Shown here piece after piece: positions 30,903-43,000 of a stretch of 64,000 nt of DNA (the first letter of the stretch is position 1; each line of letters opens with the position of its first letter). Below the pieces are notes generated by a model that made no database searches, was not told the DNA's origin, and worked only from the letters and a program-made list of their open reading frames with translations. This DNA is from Gliomastix tumulicola (taxonomy: Eukaryota > Ascomycota > Sordariomycetes > Hypocreales > Bionectriaceae). The DNA lies in assembly GCA_001599755.1 (NCBI GenBank), contig BCHX01000004.1, positions 3,782,001 through 3,846,000 of the forward strand. The letters are read 5' to 3'. A program made the translations under genes and the position numbers.

Positions 30903-31534
30903 GTTGAGGAGGGCGTTACGTTAGAACAACGTCCAATGAGGCTGCGTTGAACAGTATAGGAAGGGTATGATAGCTAATGTATTACAACTTTCGGCTACGT
31001 CCTGATCCCCCCCCCCCTCTATTCGTTTAGTATTATTGCGATCAGTGGTCTACCTATTCTATACGCTGATTACTGGACAGCAGAGTAATTGGTGGTTGGC
31101 TGGTTTCGCAGAGCCATCGGACGCCTGTCCGATGACAGTCCGACAAGAGGTGGAGTTACAGTACAACATGGCAGTGAGGACGACTAACTGTTCCTAGATT
31201 AGTTCCTATATCGGGAAGGTTGACCAAAAACTGGATCTTGAATCTTGATGGACCAGCACCCTCACGCTAGAACACAGCCATGACTCGTGCCAGGATGAAC
31301 TATTCTCCCCTCCGGTATCTCCTACCGAACCTAGTTATCAGCTTGCCCCCAGATAACGGATTTACGGTATGACAGATGGTAATGCGCACTGGCTATGAAC
31401 CCCGCAGACCGGCCAACGGCCAAGAAAATCTGGTCCTCTCTGATACCCAAACCTGAACGCCTTTGATGCAAGAAGCTCCGATGAGACGGTAGAGGGGCGA
31501 CTAGCCGAGCAGCAGCACAGCAGCGGCCACAAAG
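30903..31534. promoter_or_regulatory. Divergent promoter of amidotransferase and Zn2Cys6 regulator genes
   Basis: A 632-bp region between divergent starts with no supported coding region. It contains a C-run (about 31007-31017) and motif group 5 with a perfect inverted repeat at 31116-31133. Motif placement suggests that the regulator may also control its own gene. Confidence 0.6.
31116..31143. promoter_or_regulatory. Cluster motif group 5: perfect ATCGGA-N6-TCCGAT palindrome
   Basis: ATCGGA at 31116-31121, six bases, then TCCGAT at 31128-31133: a perfect inverted repeat of 18 bp, which contains CGG-N8-CCG. A third half-site GTCCGA is at 31138-31143. CGG/CCG inverted triplets with fixed spacing are the usual target form of dimeric Zn2Cys6 regulators. 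The site is about 215 bp from the amidotransferase start and 390 bp from the regulator start. Confidence 0.68.
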
Positions 31535-34127
31535 ATGGAACAAGATGCGCCCAGGAAGCAGAAACTGCTCGCGTGTAGACGCTGTCGGCACCGGAAGCAG
31601 AAGGTGAGGACGTCGGCGGCGGTGGCCAGGAAACCGAACACCCCCCCAGTCCAGTCCAGCCCAACGACAGCGCCTTGCCCCCGTAATGCTGGCTGCCCCA
31701 TATCTGACCACCTCCTCATAGTGTACCGAGGTTCGCCCCTGTGAGAACTGCATTCAGTCTGGGTCCGGTAGGCCGTCTCTTAGCCTCACTGTGACTGGTC
31801 GTTTGACTGACAGTTGAAAGAATGCGTCCTTTCCGAATCAGCGGCATCAAAACCGCCGTTTGGCCCCGAGTTTGTCTACCTCTCTCGCAATCCCTCGAGG
31901 TAGTTGCTAGTGAATCTTTCTAACGTCATGGACTTAGCTACGTGCAGCGGTTAGAGGAGAGGGTTGCTCAACTCGAGTCACTTCTTCCACAAGAGAGTCT
32001 CGACCACATCAACTCAACACAGCAGGGTCAGGAAAGACGCCCATCGGCACCAAGACCCGACTTTCAGGTACGAGCCACAGCCAGTACATTATAACGTCTT
32101 CGTCATTCCACCACCTGTCAGAAACTCCCTCTGCACCCAGGTCCGCTAATACTTAACCCAATATTGTAGCCAACGTTTGCTCCTGACCACCATCAACCAC
32201 ATCCTAACCACACAGATGGATTTTCATTTCTTCACAATGAGCCTTCCGACTTTGCAGCGCCACCCAACCTGCTAGCATACTCGCCTCCCGACAATACCAG
32301 CCCGGGACTGTTTGGTGCGTTGACAGGAATCGCTAACGACAGGCCCTCCACCGCATCCAATGATGGTATGCCACTTGAGACACCAGCTCTAGATGCAGAA
32401 TCAGAGCAGTTTCTGATCCAGACGTATTTCAACATGGCTCATTCCCAGTATCCCCTGCTGCTGAAGCACGAGTTTCTACGATGGGCTGAGGCATGGAGAG
32501 CTGAGAGAGATGCGATACATCCGTCCATGAGATGGAAGGGCTTTTTCGTCTACATGGTAGGCCTACCCACATGAGACTGACATTCTCGATTGAGACGTGA
32601 GCAATAAAGCATAAAAAAGCTAACTCGACGATGAAGGTCTATGCTATTGCATTTCTCATGACGACAACGCGGATCAACGGGCCGATGAGGTCACAAGCGT
32701 TCTATACGCTTGCAACGACCAGATACCTCTCTTACCTCGTAGCAGTGCCCGACGCGATGATTCGCGCCCAGGGTTTCCTTCTTCTCACCATCTTCGCCTT
32801 ACATACTCCGTCGCAAGACAAGATCATCATGATGTCTTCGTGGATGATCCGATACTGCATCAAGTCGCAGCTTCACCTAGCGGAGACAGAGCCCCGACCA
32901 ACAAGTAACGAGGCACTGATTCACATTCAACATCGAAGGAGGGTGTTTTGGTGCGCTTATGGGATCGACAGGGCCGTATGCAGCTCTTACGGTCTGCCAT
33001 GTTCTATCCCGGACAACCAGATCACCGTACCGGTAGGTTGCCAGAGGGCCCAAAACCAATCAATCACTATATCAAGCTTGCTGACAAGCTGCACAGATAT
33101 TCGACAACGTGGATGACGAGCAATTTCTTGCTGCGGCTTCGCCAGGCCAGCAAAGTTCGTTGCAAGGGTACATCGACGTACCAACGAACGTTTCGCCCTC
33201 TCTGCACGTCCTGCGAAGTCGTCAGCTCGAATCCGAGATCCAGGAACTGATTCTCAGCAAAGACTTTGTCCCCCATTCTGACGAATCCTTTGAGTGGCGA
33301 GCAAAGGTTCTCGATAAGCTCAAGGAGTGGAATGAGAAGTCGCTGTCATCTGCGAAGCCTTCTCGGAAGGGTTATGTGAGCCTCGAGTGGCTGAAGATGA
33401 TTTACTACTACAACGTCGTCATGCTCTACCGGCCTACACGGGCCATTTGTCCTGGCGTGGCGGGTGATCTGTCGGTTCAGGCTTGCTGTCAGGCACTTCT
33501 CCTGTTCCGCAAGTTCCAAATGGCCAGGGAAATCGCGCAGCCATGGCTCGGAGTAAGTTTTGCCTTCACTATCTCATGGACTTACCACTCTGACATTGTT
33601 AGCTTCTCACTCAATTCCAAATCGGAGTGACACTCCTTTACTGCTTCTACGCCACACCGACCGCATACTGGAAAGCCTCCTACAAATCAGCCGACGTGCC
33701 GGGCGCCATCCGCGCGTGCTCCAGCACCTTGGCCATCCTCGCCGAACGCTGGGCCGAAGCCGAGTTCGTCCGCGACACATTCGAGATCCTGGCCAAGGAA
33801 GTGCCCATCTCGCAGGCGTGGGACCGTCCGAGGACCATGAGCCAGGCGGGGCGAGCAGGGATCGAGGAGAACTGGAAGACGATGAGCGAGGTCGTCATCC
33901 ATCGTCCGACGCTGTGCATGATTCAGGAGATGGCGACGGAGGAGTTTGTAGATGTTTCGGACGTGGATTCGACCGGCTTTATCGGCGCGGCGATGCCTCC
34001 TGATGCGGTGGGAGTTCCCTCGTCGTTGACAAACGGGATGGATCTGCAGTGGGATCTTGGGCATGACTCGATCACGATTGATGACAATTTTGGATCGGCG
34101 GGTGATTATGCGACTCCAATGTTCTAA
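31535..34127 (+). CDS. Zn2Cys6 transcription factor, likely cluster regulator
   Basis: A nuclear DNA-binding regulator. Eight exons: 31535-31603, 31722-31767, 31821-31899, 31938-32067, 32170-32556, 32637-33032, 33097-33552 and 33603-34127, giving 695 residues. The binuclear cluster is split over exons 1-3; once spliced it has spacing C-x2-C-x6-C-x5-C-x2-C-x6-C (ACRRCRHRKQKC, then CENC and SGSEC), which supports the 46-nt exon 2. A short linker and coiled coil (YVQRLEERVAQLESLLP) would mediate dimerisation. The fungal-specific middle domain follows, with FNMAHSQYPLLLKHEF, HRRRVFWCAYGIDRAVCSSYGLP and VMLYRPTR. The acidic C-terminal tail could be activating. It sits inside the motif-bearing gene group and converges with the amine oxidase gene 95 bp away. 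Confidence 0.88.
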
Positions 34128-34200
34128 ACAGTATGAGATTATACCAACAAAGGCCATTCATTCTATGTGTCATCTATATGATCTCCAGCTCCAGAATCTG

Positions 34201-34226
34201 AACCTCCTCCTCCTCCTCCTCCTCAT
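34201..34226. repeat. CTC trinucleotide tract between convergent genes
   Basis: A short run of CTC repeats (about 34203-34224) lies in the 95-bp gap between the convergent regulator and amine oxidase genes and touches the amine oxidase stop codon. A second, imperfect TTC/CTC tract (about 34291-34313) encodes the Glu and Lys runs near the oxidase C-terminus. Confidence 0.6.
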
Positions 34227-36358
34227 AGGCGAGACTCAGGCCGGCAGCAAGACTTGGATGAGTCCCGCGTCGCCAGAACAGGCAGTGATTTCTTCTTCTT
34301 CTCCTCCTCCTCGTACAGAACGCTCCTGTTGACGCCCTGAGTACTCTGCGGCACATCCAGAGCAGGATTGTACTCAAAGAAGCCACTCGGCTTCAGGCTC
34401 ACCGACATGGTCTCGCACGGCATCACAGGGTAGTCCTCGGGGCGGGGGTTGTGCGTCAGGCTGACCGAGTGCCACACCACGATATCCTCGTCGTCGACCT
34501 TGTCTCCGCGCGCCGCCCACATGCCCAGGTCGCCGTTCCTGGGCACACTGGCTCCCCCCGGCACGTCATCCGGGATGGACTGGTACGTGTAGTCGCCCGA
34601 AGGGTACAGCTCGCTGTCGCGGTGCGCCGTGACCCAGTAGGGTTGCAGGGCGAACCTGGCCCGCTTGCCGTGCCATGACTGCGGGTGCGCCAGGAGCATC
34701 TCCTTCTGAGGGCTGTGGATCGCGTAGGCGACGGGGTTGCCGGAGACCCGGTTGATGACGGAACGGTTGATGATCTTGTGCACGCGGTTGGGCTGTGCCT
34801 GCGAGTGACCAGATGTAGCAAGGATGCGCTTTGTCGTGATGTATCCGACGCCAGCCGGGTTGAAATCGTCAAAGGGCATGGCCACCGAGTCTTCCTCGAC
34901 GAAGCTGTTCTTGTCTCCATCGAGCGAGGGGTCGATCCGGAGAGAGAAGACGTGCTGGTGATAAGGAGCCATAACGCCGTGGTTGACGTTGGTGCCCCAT
35001 GGCACCTTGACGCCCGGTGCAATAGGCACCGTCGAAAGGATGCCCGTTGCCTGGATCCGGTAGTGAAGAGCCGCTGCCTGGTCAAAGTGCCAGAGGAAGA
35101 TGTACTCATAGTTGCCGACGGTGATGATGGTCTGCAGCACAAGAACCCGTGACCGCACAATGGACACCTGCTTGGACGCTCCGTCGGTGTGCTTCCAGCC
35201 GATGCCGTCGTCGATCTCGTGCATGCAGATCGCGTTGGGCTTCTCGACTGGGTTTCCATTCGAGTCGCTGAGGGTGAAGGAGAAGTACTTGATGAGACCG
35301 AGACAGTCGCAGCCCAGCGCCAGATTGTTCGCCGCAACACCCGCTCCGATGTCACCTACGTCGAAGACGCTCTTCCTCGAGTATGGCGTCCTGGGGTCTC
35401 CGTACGGCACGAACATCTCGGCCAGGCTCAGACGGTGGAACAGCTCACGGCCGTCGTAGGTCACGTCGTTCAGCACCATGCCCTCGCGCCAGTTGAAACC
35501 GACTCGGAAACGCCACTTCTGCCACGTCACGAGATGGCCGTCGACTGTGAAGGAAGGCCCCTGTGGCTGATGGACGAGCAGAGGCTTCAGATCTGTCCGC
35601 TTGGGCGGCGCCTGCAGGTCATGGTGCCACTCGCGAGTCTCGTGAGGGACATGCTTGACACCGGGCGTCACGCTGTGGTCTGCGCCTAGGGGCAGATCAA
35701 TAATAGTGATGAGTTCCTTGGTAATGTAGTCGATGATTGGTGAGAAGGGCAGAGGATTGTCGTATGAGTTTGACCCAGCATGAGACTTGTCTCTTGCATA
35801 AAGGTAGCACTATGGAACAAACGCCGTGTTAGCTCTCACCCAACTAACTGTACGTGGAAAGATCCAATGTCATGGGGAAGTTCTGCTCACCTGGGCTTGT
35901 CTCCTATCCAACTCAGCTGTATCTCGCCCATACGGCCATGTGTCACACACCACCATGAAGTTGTCGGGAAGCCCGTACTCCTCGATACGTCTGACAACCT
36001 CAGGGTGCCTCAAACAGCTGTCCCGCACCTCGATAACCTCGTCCATGTCGGCGTGCCCATAGTACCGAGAATCGAGCTTTTCCACATGCTCCAGCCTCGG
36101 AGCGTCCAAGTCCACTGTCGCGTAGAACAGGTCAGGTGTTCCACGATGGTAATAGAGCGATGACGCCCGCCTTTTGGGGGCAGCCGGCGCTCTGCCATTC
36201 TTCTTTCTCTCTGCCGCCAGGAAGGGCCTCAGCTCCTTCTTGGCCGGCTCGATGAGCGTAATGTTCTTGAAGTGCACGCTATTAGGCGGATTAAAGTCCT
36301 TGATGAGCCTGCTCGCCAGGCGTATCTCCGCCGGCGTGAGGGGGTCCAAAGGATGCAT
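34223..36358 (-). CDS. Copper amine oxidase (TPQ type) with peroxisomal signal
   Basis: Oxidises a primary amine to the aldehyde, releasing ammonia and hydrogen peroxide. Exons are 36358-35891 and 35809-34223, giving 684 residues, matching fungal peroxisomal enzymes. The cofactor motif T-x-x-N-Y-E-Y appears as TVGNYEY (modified Tyr about 390). The catalytic Asp is in SVFDVGDIGAG (about 306). Copper ligands are the two His of YHQHVF (about 439 and 441) and the His of SLTHNPRPEDYPVMP (about 607). The N-terminal MHPLDPLTPAEI is typical. After the core is a Glu/Lys run and a tail ending PESRL: Ser-Arg-Leu is a PTS1 signal, fitting peroxisomal disposal of the peroxide. Substrate (putrescine, short alkyl or aromatic amine) is unknown. 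Motif group 6 lies 270-390 bp upstream. Confidence 0.92.
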
Positions 36359-37371
36359 TATGGTCTTCTCGAGATGGTAGGAATAAATCAGAAGTAACAA
36401 AGGCGGCGGCAGGGTCTCAACAAAGTTCAGCTATGCACTCCAGAGCAAACAAACGGCCACCAGGAGTTCTGAGTTTGAAATAGGATTGGTCTTTAATTCT
36501 CGATCCTTTTTTTTCGAAGTCTTTAAAACCAGTGAGCCTGAACGATGAGTACAGGTTATCGGTAATGGCCTGGCGTTAATCGCGTGCCGGATAGGCGAGT
36601 ATCGACTTTAGTGCCCGAACGACCCTCTCCATCGGACACGCCTCCGATGGGGCTCGCCACCGTTCTAGACTCCTATCGTCGGACACATCTTATCGACGGT
36701 CTTCCGAGGTTCCATTCCGCGGAGTCTCGCAGTGCATCTCCGATTGCGAATGGCCTGGCTTGCGCTTGGGTTGCCATGAGCTCTCGGGTTGAGATCTAGT
36801 CCTCCGCAGAGATGAATGTTGTAGAGTCACGACGGGAATCTTGGCGACGGAAACCTCGGGCGACTGTTGTAAGCCCCAGTCTCAAATCAAAATCGGAAGT
36901 GAAAGCCCATCAGATGATCTTTTCTTCCTACACGATTTGGATACTCGGAACTGCGTGCCTCCAAATCGAGGTACATCAGGAGCAACTTGAATTATACGGT
37001 GGCCGAAAGCCAGGCAGCGGTGGAAGAGAAATTGGTGATATTAATTTTCTACAAACTTAAAGCATTGGTCAAGAGCTTGACTCTCAAGCTAACTACTAGT
37101 ATGATTAATATGATGAGACATTGTAGGCAGGCTTCTTCGACAAACAGCAGCAGAAGGCAACTGAGAAAGTCAGTTTTGACAGGTCTCTGTATTCATGGAT
37201 GTGCATTTAAATGAACAGGTAGAAACACAGATCGGAAGAATATTCATTTCATTTTTTTTTATTTATTTATCATGCTTGCTTCGGCTTCGATGCGTCGTTT
37301 TCCAGTACATTTTTTGACAAAGCCCTCGAATCCCTCCTCCCACTCCCTTCACAACCTTCTCAGACACAATT
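36359..37371. promoter_or_regulatory. Amine oxidase promoter and right border of the motif-bearing region
   Basis: About 1 kb without a supported gene. Motif group 6 lies at 36631-36744. Past about 36750 no further cluster motifs are seen. The stretch near 37371 is probably the 3' flank of the amylase gene and is AT-rich (T-run about 37252-37260). Confidence 0.5.
36631..36744. promoter_or_regulatory. Cluster motif group 6 with perfect palindrome
   Basis: ATCGGA at 36631-36636, six bases, then TCCGAT at 36643-36648: the same perfect 18-bp inverted repeat geometry as at 31116. Additional half-sites are TCGGAC at 36679-36684, TCCGA at about 36703, and TCCGAT at 36739-36744. The group lies upstream of the amine oxidase start. 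Confidence 0.66.
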
Positions 37372-38814
37372 CTAGGCTGCCAGGACAACAGGCCTGCCGT
37401 ACGTCACCTGCACACAAACCCGACCACTCCCATCGGCGCTGTACGAGCCTCCGTTGTAGATATCATCCCAGCGGCCATTCGACCGCTGCGTGTAGAAGCA
37501 GTGCTGCCCGCTCCAGTTCTGGCCGCTGTTGACGGTCAGGACGATGAGGTTGCCGCCGCTGCGGCTCCACGCGTACGCCGTGTCAGCCACGTAGAGATGC
37601 ACGTGGTCGTTGCCGCCCAGGCCTCCGTAGCGCTTCCTGGCCGCCGACAGCCTCTTGATGGCCTGGTAGAGCATGTGGTTGGTGTTGAAGCCGCTGCGCC
37701 ACAGGTCCTCGCGGTTGGCCGGGTCGTCCCCTCCCTTGTACCCCTGCTCGGTGCCGTAGTAGACGATGGGGATACCCCGCGAGAGGATGACGAAGGCGAG
37801 GCAGTTCTCGAGGAGGGCCCAGTCGTCCTTCTGGTTGAGCCAGCGGGCGTTGTCGTGGTTGTCCATGAACGTGCCGAGGGCCGCTGGGTTGCGGAACTTG
37901 GACCCGACGGTGTTGATCATGTTGACGAGGTCCTGCGAGGATCCCTTCTGCTGGTAGAAGCGGTTCATGGGGTAGTAGGTCGCATAGTCGAGGAGGCCGC
38001 CCATCAGGCCATCATAGCCGGCAAGGTAGTCCGGGTTACCATCCCAGACCTCACCAATGGTGTAGGCACCGCTGGCCCAGGCAAAGTCAGGCCAGAAGCT
38101 CTTGCGCACGTGCTTCACGGTGTCGATTCGGACACCATCAAACTTGTACTCGGCCACCAGCCACTTGATCCAGTTGTTCAGCGCTGTAACAACCGCCGAG
38201 TTCTCGGTGTCGAGATCAGGAAGGTGTGCGATGCGGCAGTACTCGATAGAGCCCTGGTCGTTGTAGTTGATGTCGCAGTTGGAGTGGTAGGCCCAGCCAT
38301 TGTTCAGGGGGTCGGGCTTGAAGGTAGAGATATCGCCAGGGCCCATGTGGTTTGCCACCACATCGACCATGATGTACATGCCCTTAGCATGGGCAGAGTT
38401 GACGAGACTCTTGAGGTCGGCAGCCGAGCCGAGGTTCGAGTTGACGCTGTAGAGATCGCTGGCCCAGTAGCCGTGGTATCCGCCCGGGGTGTCTATTTGT
38501 GTTGTATTCAGTCGAGGCCATCACACACAAAAAAAGGGAGGGCAGGTCCGCATACTCGCAACGATGGGCGTGATCCAGATGGCATCGAAGCCCATGCCCC
38601 GGATGTAGTCGAGCTTCCCCTCAAGACCCTTGAAGGTACCACCGCAGTAGTTCCCCAGGTTCCCGCACGAGCCACCGCCTCCGTCAGAGGCAGAGCGAGC
38701 GATGCGGTCCGTCAGGACGAAGTAGATGTTGCGGGCCTGCCAAGACGACGTGTCGGCGGCGCTCACGGCCGAGATGGCAGTGGCTGCCCAGGAGAGGAGC
38801 TTGGACAACTTCAT
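37372..38814 (-). CDS. Secreted alpha-amylase, GH13 (Taka-amylase type)
   Basis: Endo-hydrolysis of alpha-1,4 bonds of starch outside the cell. Exons are 38814-38556 and 38492-37372, giving 459 residues. A signal peptide precedes residue 20 (ISAVSAADTSSW). The four conserved GH13 regions are seen: DVVANHMG, FDGVRIDTVKH with nucleophile Asp210, IGEVWDG with acid/base Glu234, and TFMDNHDNARW with Asp300. Domain C follows and ends PVVLAA. There is no starch-binding domain, and the length is about 20-40 residues shorter than classical Aspergillus enzymes. A TATATAAA box is at 38947-38954, 133 bp upstream of the start, and CreA-like GTGGGG/CTGGGG sites occur at 38970, 39322 and 39336, which would fit glucose repression. 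Confidence 0.93.
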
Positions 38815-40041
38815 AGTAGCGCCGGGTAGAGAGAACCGAGAGGCAGGGCAAGGCGAAGAAGGGGTTGGTTGGTTGTTGCTGGAGATAAGACAGTGGGTTG
38901 CTGTATCGAGTCAAGATCATCAGAGCTCATGGGCGATCACTTGCAGTTTATATACAATTTCCTGAGCCCGTGGGGATACTGCGGAGAGAGAGAGGCATCC
39001 CGAGCAAAAACACGATGATGCTTCACGACCATGCCCCCTGTTGAATGCTAACCCGACCCATACGGCCCATTCCCAGAAGGTATCGTCAGGCCCGAAGCCA
39101 GAGAGACCCACGATCGTGAGGGCCGAGAGGTGAGTGAAAAGTTGCTCTGGCTTAGCTCCAATTCCGTACCAGCGACTGACCTCTTCGACAAGCCAAGCAG
39201 CGTCTAGACCTGATTCTGCAGGCGAGAGAGCCGGAATTCGACGACCTCGTGATGTCCCACCGGTAGGGGTATCTGCCTATTTGGCCGAGCCGTCTCGATC
39301 TCGTCGGACCGAGCTCGGGTCCTGGGGCTGCATCTGTGGGGGAGTGGGAAGCGATCCTGCGATTCTGGAGAGTTGGGGGAATGGGTTTTTCCCCCGAACC
39401 TTTCCCCGAACCCATCATCAAGATGGCTGAGATTTCCCCAGGTTTGCCATACGTCAGGACTGCAGGTGTGTGTGTGTTTCCCCCTGAGTCCTGGACGGGA
39501 AGTCCCGCACGTTGGGCAGAGCAGTCGTCCTGCGAGCCCAACTGCCGATGCTACGCTGCGGCATATTCTGTTTCCTGGAAATAACTAATGCGAGCATCAT
39601 CCCTGGCTTTGGCAGTCCCTCGGCCCTTTGCCAGGATTTCCAAGCTTCAAAGCAGATAAGAGGACCCCTCGGTCTAGATGCTCGCCACATTACTCTTGAT
39701 ATATATTACCCTTCGCCTTACATCGGCGACACCACTCAACCTGGCCTAGGCTGCCAGCTAGGGCGATTTCTTTTGCTCAGAGAAGGACAGGTCCTTGGCT
39801 GGCTTGGCTTACTGGTGGCGGCCCGCGAACTTTGCTTGTATATTAATCACAATCAAAACGTCCTGCATCTTGTCGCCGATTTGCTCAGCATCGGACCGGC
39901 ATGGAGAGATGTCGGGGTATCGGCACCAGGGAGAGGACACGATGCCAATTCTATTAGCCAATCTGACGAGAACCTCCCATAACCGTGCCTGACCGAGAAC
40001 TTCCTCGGCCCAGCTTATCAAGTGCGGCGTAAGGAGTCGTG
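38815..40041. promoter_or_regulatory. Amylase promoter region and 3' flank of the next gene
   Basis: About 1.2 kb with no supported gene. It holds the amylase TATA box (38947-38954) and SYGGRG-type sites (38970-38975, 39322-39327, 39336-39341). The ORFs here lack recognisable features. The last part is probably the 3' flank of the minus-strand C2H2/coiled-coil gene. Confidence 0.5.
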
Positions 40042-43000
40042 TTAATCTACGTCTTCACCATGTTCTTGATCAACATCCAGTCCCGACCTTGACCTGATCC
40101 CAGCCAGATACATGGGAATGCCTGGGAGGTTTTTCTTTCTTTTTGTCTTCTTGCTCGCAGGTGGATATTGCGGCTCGTCGGTTTGCTCCTCCTGAGGCTC
40201 AACCACGGGTTGCTTACCACGCCTTGATCGGAGCTTACGGGTGTGATCCCACAGCTGATCCTGCTCCCACTCCGGAACCCATCTCTTGATCAGTAAATAA
40301 TCAGGATCCTAGGCAGAGTGTGGTCAGTAACCTGAACATCTGATCGCACAGCGCCATCCCAAATTGAAACACTTACAATATCGTGGTCATAATCAATACG
40401 AAATGCCCTGAGGGTCTCGATAGATAGATGCCGGCGTGCCATCCGAGTGTAGGTCGGTCGAGGAACAGCAGAGACAGGGCTGGAAGGGACCTCGCTCTGG
40501 TCTTCCTTCGGAATGGCGGCGATCGCCTCCCAGTCGAGGCCTGAGTTGATGAGGTTTCTTTCCCTTGGTCCCCTGCGCTCGGCTTCATTTCGCATGTACA
40601 GCTCGGCAGCCTCCCGAAATTCTTCCTCTTGAGCTCTCGCGCGCTCTGCATCCGCCTTCTCCTTCTCAATCCTGGCTGCGGCTTCGGCTTCGGCTTTTCG
40701 CTTCGCGTCTTCCTCAATTTGTTTGAGCCATGCAGCCTCTTCGGCCGCCTTCTTACCAGCTGCCTCACTGTGCACATTTTCCATCTCTTCCTCTGCTTTC
40801 CTCTCAGCTTCGATCCTCTCTCTTGCAGCACGTTCAGCCTCGGCCCTTGCTATCTCAATCTCCTTTTTGGCCTCATCATGGGCTTTTCGCATGGCCTCCA
40901 CCCTTCTCCGGAAATCGTCTTCAGCATCCTTTCTGATCTGAACCTCTCTCTCCAGCTGCTTCTGGTCAGCCAGAGTTCTCGCAAACGACTCCATGGAGGC
41001 CATCATCTCAGCCTCGAGACGAATCCTCTCCGGATCCGGAGACGCCGGTTTCCGAGATTCTTCCAGCCGGGACCGCAGAGGCGGCAGGGTCTCGAGCTCT
41101 CCTCCTCTCGCTTTATCCTCTTGATCCTCGCCTTCCGATATGGGATCCAATTCTTCGGCGCCGCGTTGATATCTAACGTGTGATTCTTCTCGGGTCGCCT
41201 CAGCAACGGGGTCCTCCCGGCCTCCAAGCCGCGTTTGTTCAACATCCGTAGCCGGACGAGCTGCAAGTCCCCGACGCAAGAATTCACTCCAACTCGGCCA
41301 GTCTCTATCCTTTTCTTTCTCATCAGCCTCCGGGTCCGCTTCGGATTCTGTCTTGAAAGTCTCCTCAAACCTGCGCCATGTCTCAACTCGCTGCCGCTCG
41401 TCCGGCTTGTTGGCGTCATCCAGCGTATGCTCCGCATCAGGCCGAATAGGTGAGTCCTCCAGCTTCATAGGCATATCCTCCTCGGGTACCTGACTAGTAC
41501 GTACGAGAAACTCAAAAACGTTTACGTGTTCGTCCCTAGTTTCACTTCCTCCAGATCCCACAGAGACGGAGTCAAGGTCGGCGTCTTGTTGATCAACACC
41601 GTCCCCAGCATCGACCGACGGGAGAGCAAAGAGCGACAGCTGCTCCTGGTGCCGACCGATATGCCTCCGAAAGGGCTTCAAGGACGAAGACTTGTGGTTG
41701 CACAGCGAGCACGTGAGGTTGATGCTGTCTGTCTTGAGCTCCGCGTGCAGCTTGATCAGGGCATCGACTTGGTGCTCTTGGACCTTCCCATGGTGCGCCG
41801 AGGCCAGGTGCGCTTTGCACTGACTGGCGGACGTGAAAGTCGGATTGTGGCATCCAAGGGGGCATTTGTACCTGGTCCAGTGGGCTTGCTTCATGTGCTC
41901 GAGCCACTCGTGGCGTCGGCTGAACTCTTGATCAGGGTTGATGCAGTCCTGCTCTAAGCAGACGTATGGCCTGAGGTCGGCAAATATATGCTTTCTAGCA
42001 GTGACAAAGGGTTAGTAACGTACTTTGGACCTGAGGTCCAGTGAACTGTGTCTTGCGCCATGGACATATACAGCCATAGTATCCAGCACGAGCAAGACCA
42101 ATCCCTGGTGTGATTGATAGGACGTTAAATGATGGCGAACTTACTTCCAGGCTTTTCTGTCTGTGATATTGACAATCATAAAGCAAAAGGGACATTCGAA
42201 CGGTCCCTTTTCCGCCTCTTCTGGTAACGGAGGCACATGAAGTTGCTCGGAACCACCGACCGATGTAGCGAATGATGTTTGAGAAACCCAGTCGGCGTTC
42301 GAGTCGTTATCGTCGTCAAGGAGCCCCTGATTTCCCTTCTTGAGCTTCTCCGGTATTGAAGAGGCCAACGTGCTCGGTGCGACGCCACGGTCATCGTCTC
42401 CGTCCATGCCGTAGGCGAGCTTGTCATGATGCTGCTGGCGATATTTGAAATATTGCCTCCTCCTCGAAATGGCCTTCCCCAACCGTTCCGTCAGCCACGG
42501 GCCTGCGTCCTCGAACTTGGCCCGTACGTGCTGTATGTCAAAGGCCTCAAAGTGGCTGGTGTCTGTCGAGCCCGACATCAGGAAGCGGTCGTGCGGCGCC
42601 GGATTCCGAATCGTGATGCTCAGACGGAGGAGACTGTCGACCACTTCTTTGATGTCCATGGCAATCTGCTCAATCTCGGTCGCTGGCATGTCCTCGTCCG
42701 GATCTGGTCCGACGTCGCCGGCTTCTCCCTCCTCCTCCTCGGGCATCTGGTCCCACGGCGTCATCTCGCCAGTGGTGATGGCCTTCGCGTCATTTGTGAG
42801 ATTCTCCAGCTCGTCGAGAAGACTGATGACGTTCTCCCTGATATGCGACGCATCGCGAAGTCGGTGCTCCAGCGAGCTTGTGCCCGTCCTGTGCGCGCCG
42901 ATATTCCCACACCAGACGGCAAAGCGGTTCTTCTGATCTTCAAAGCGGAGTGGCAGGCCCTCTGGGAGCGTGATGTGGGTGTCTGCCACGGCACCAGAGA

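Noticed and set aside
37501..38829. 442-residue plus-strand ORF opposite the alpha-amylase
   Set aside because: Antisense shadow; the minus strand carries all GH13 catalytic motifs.
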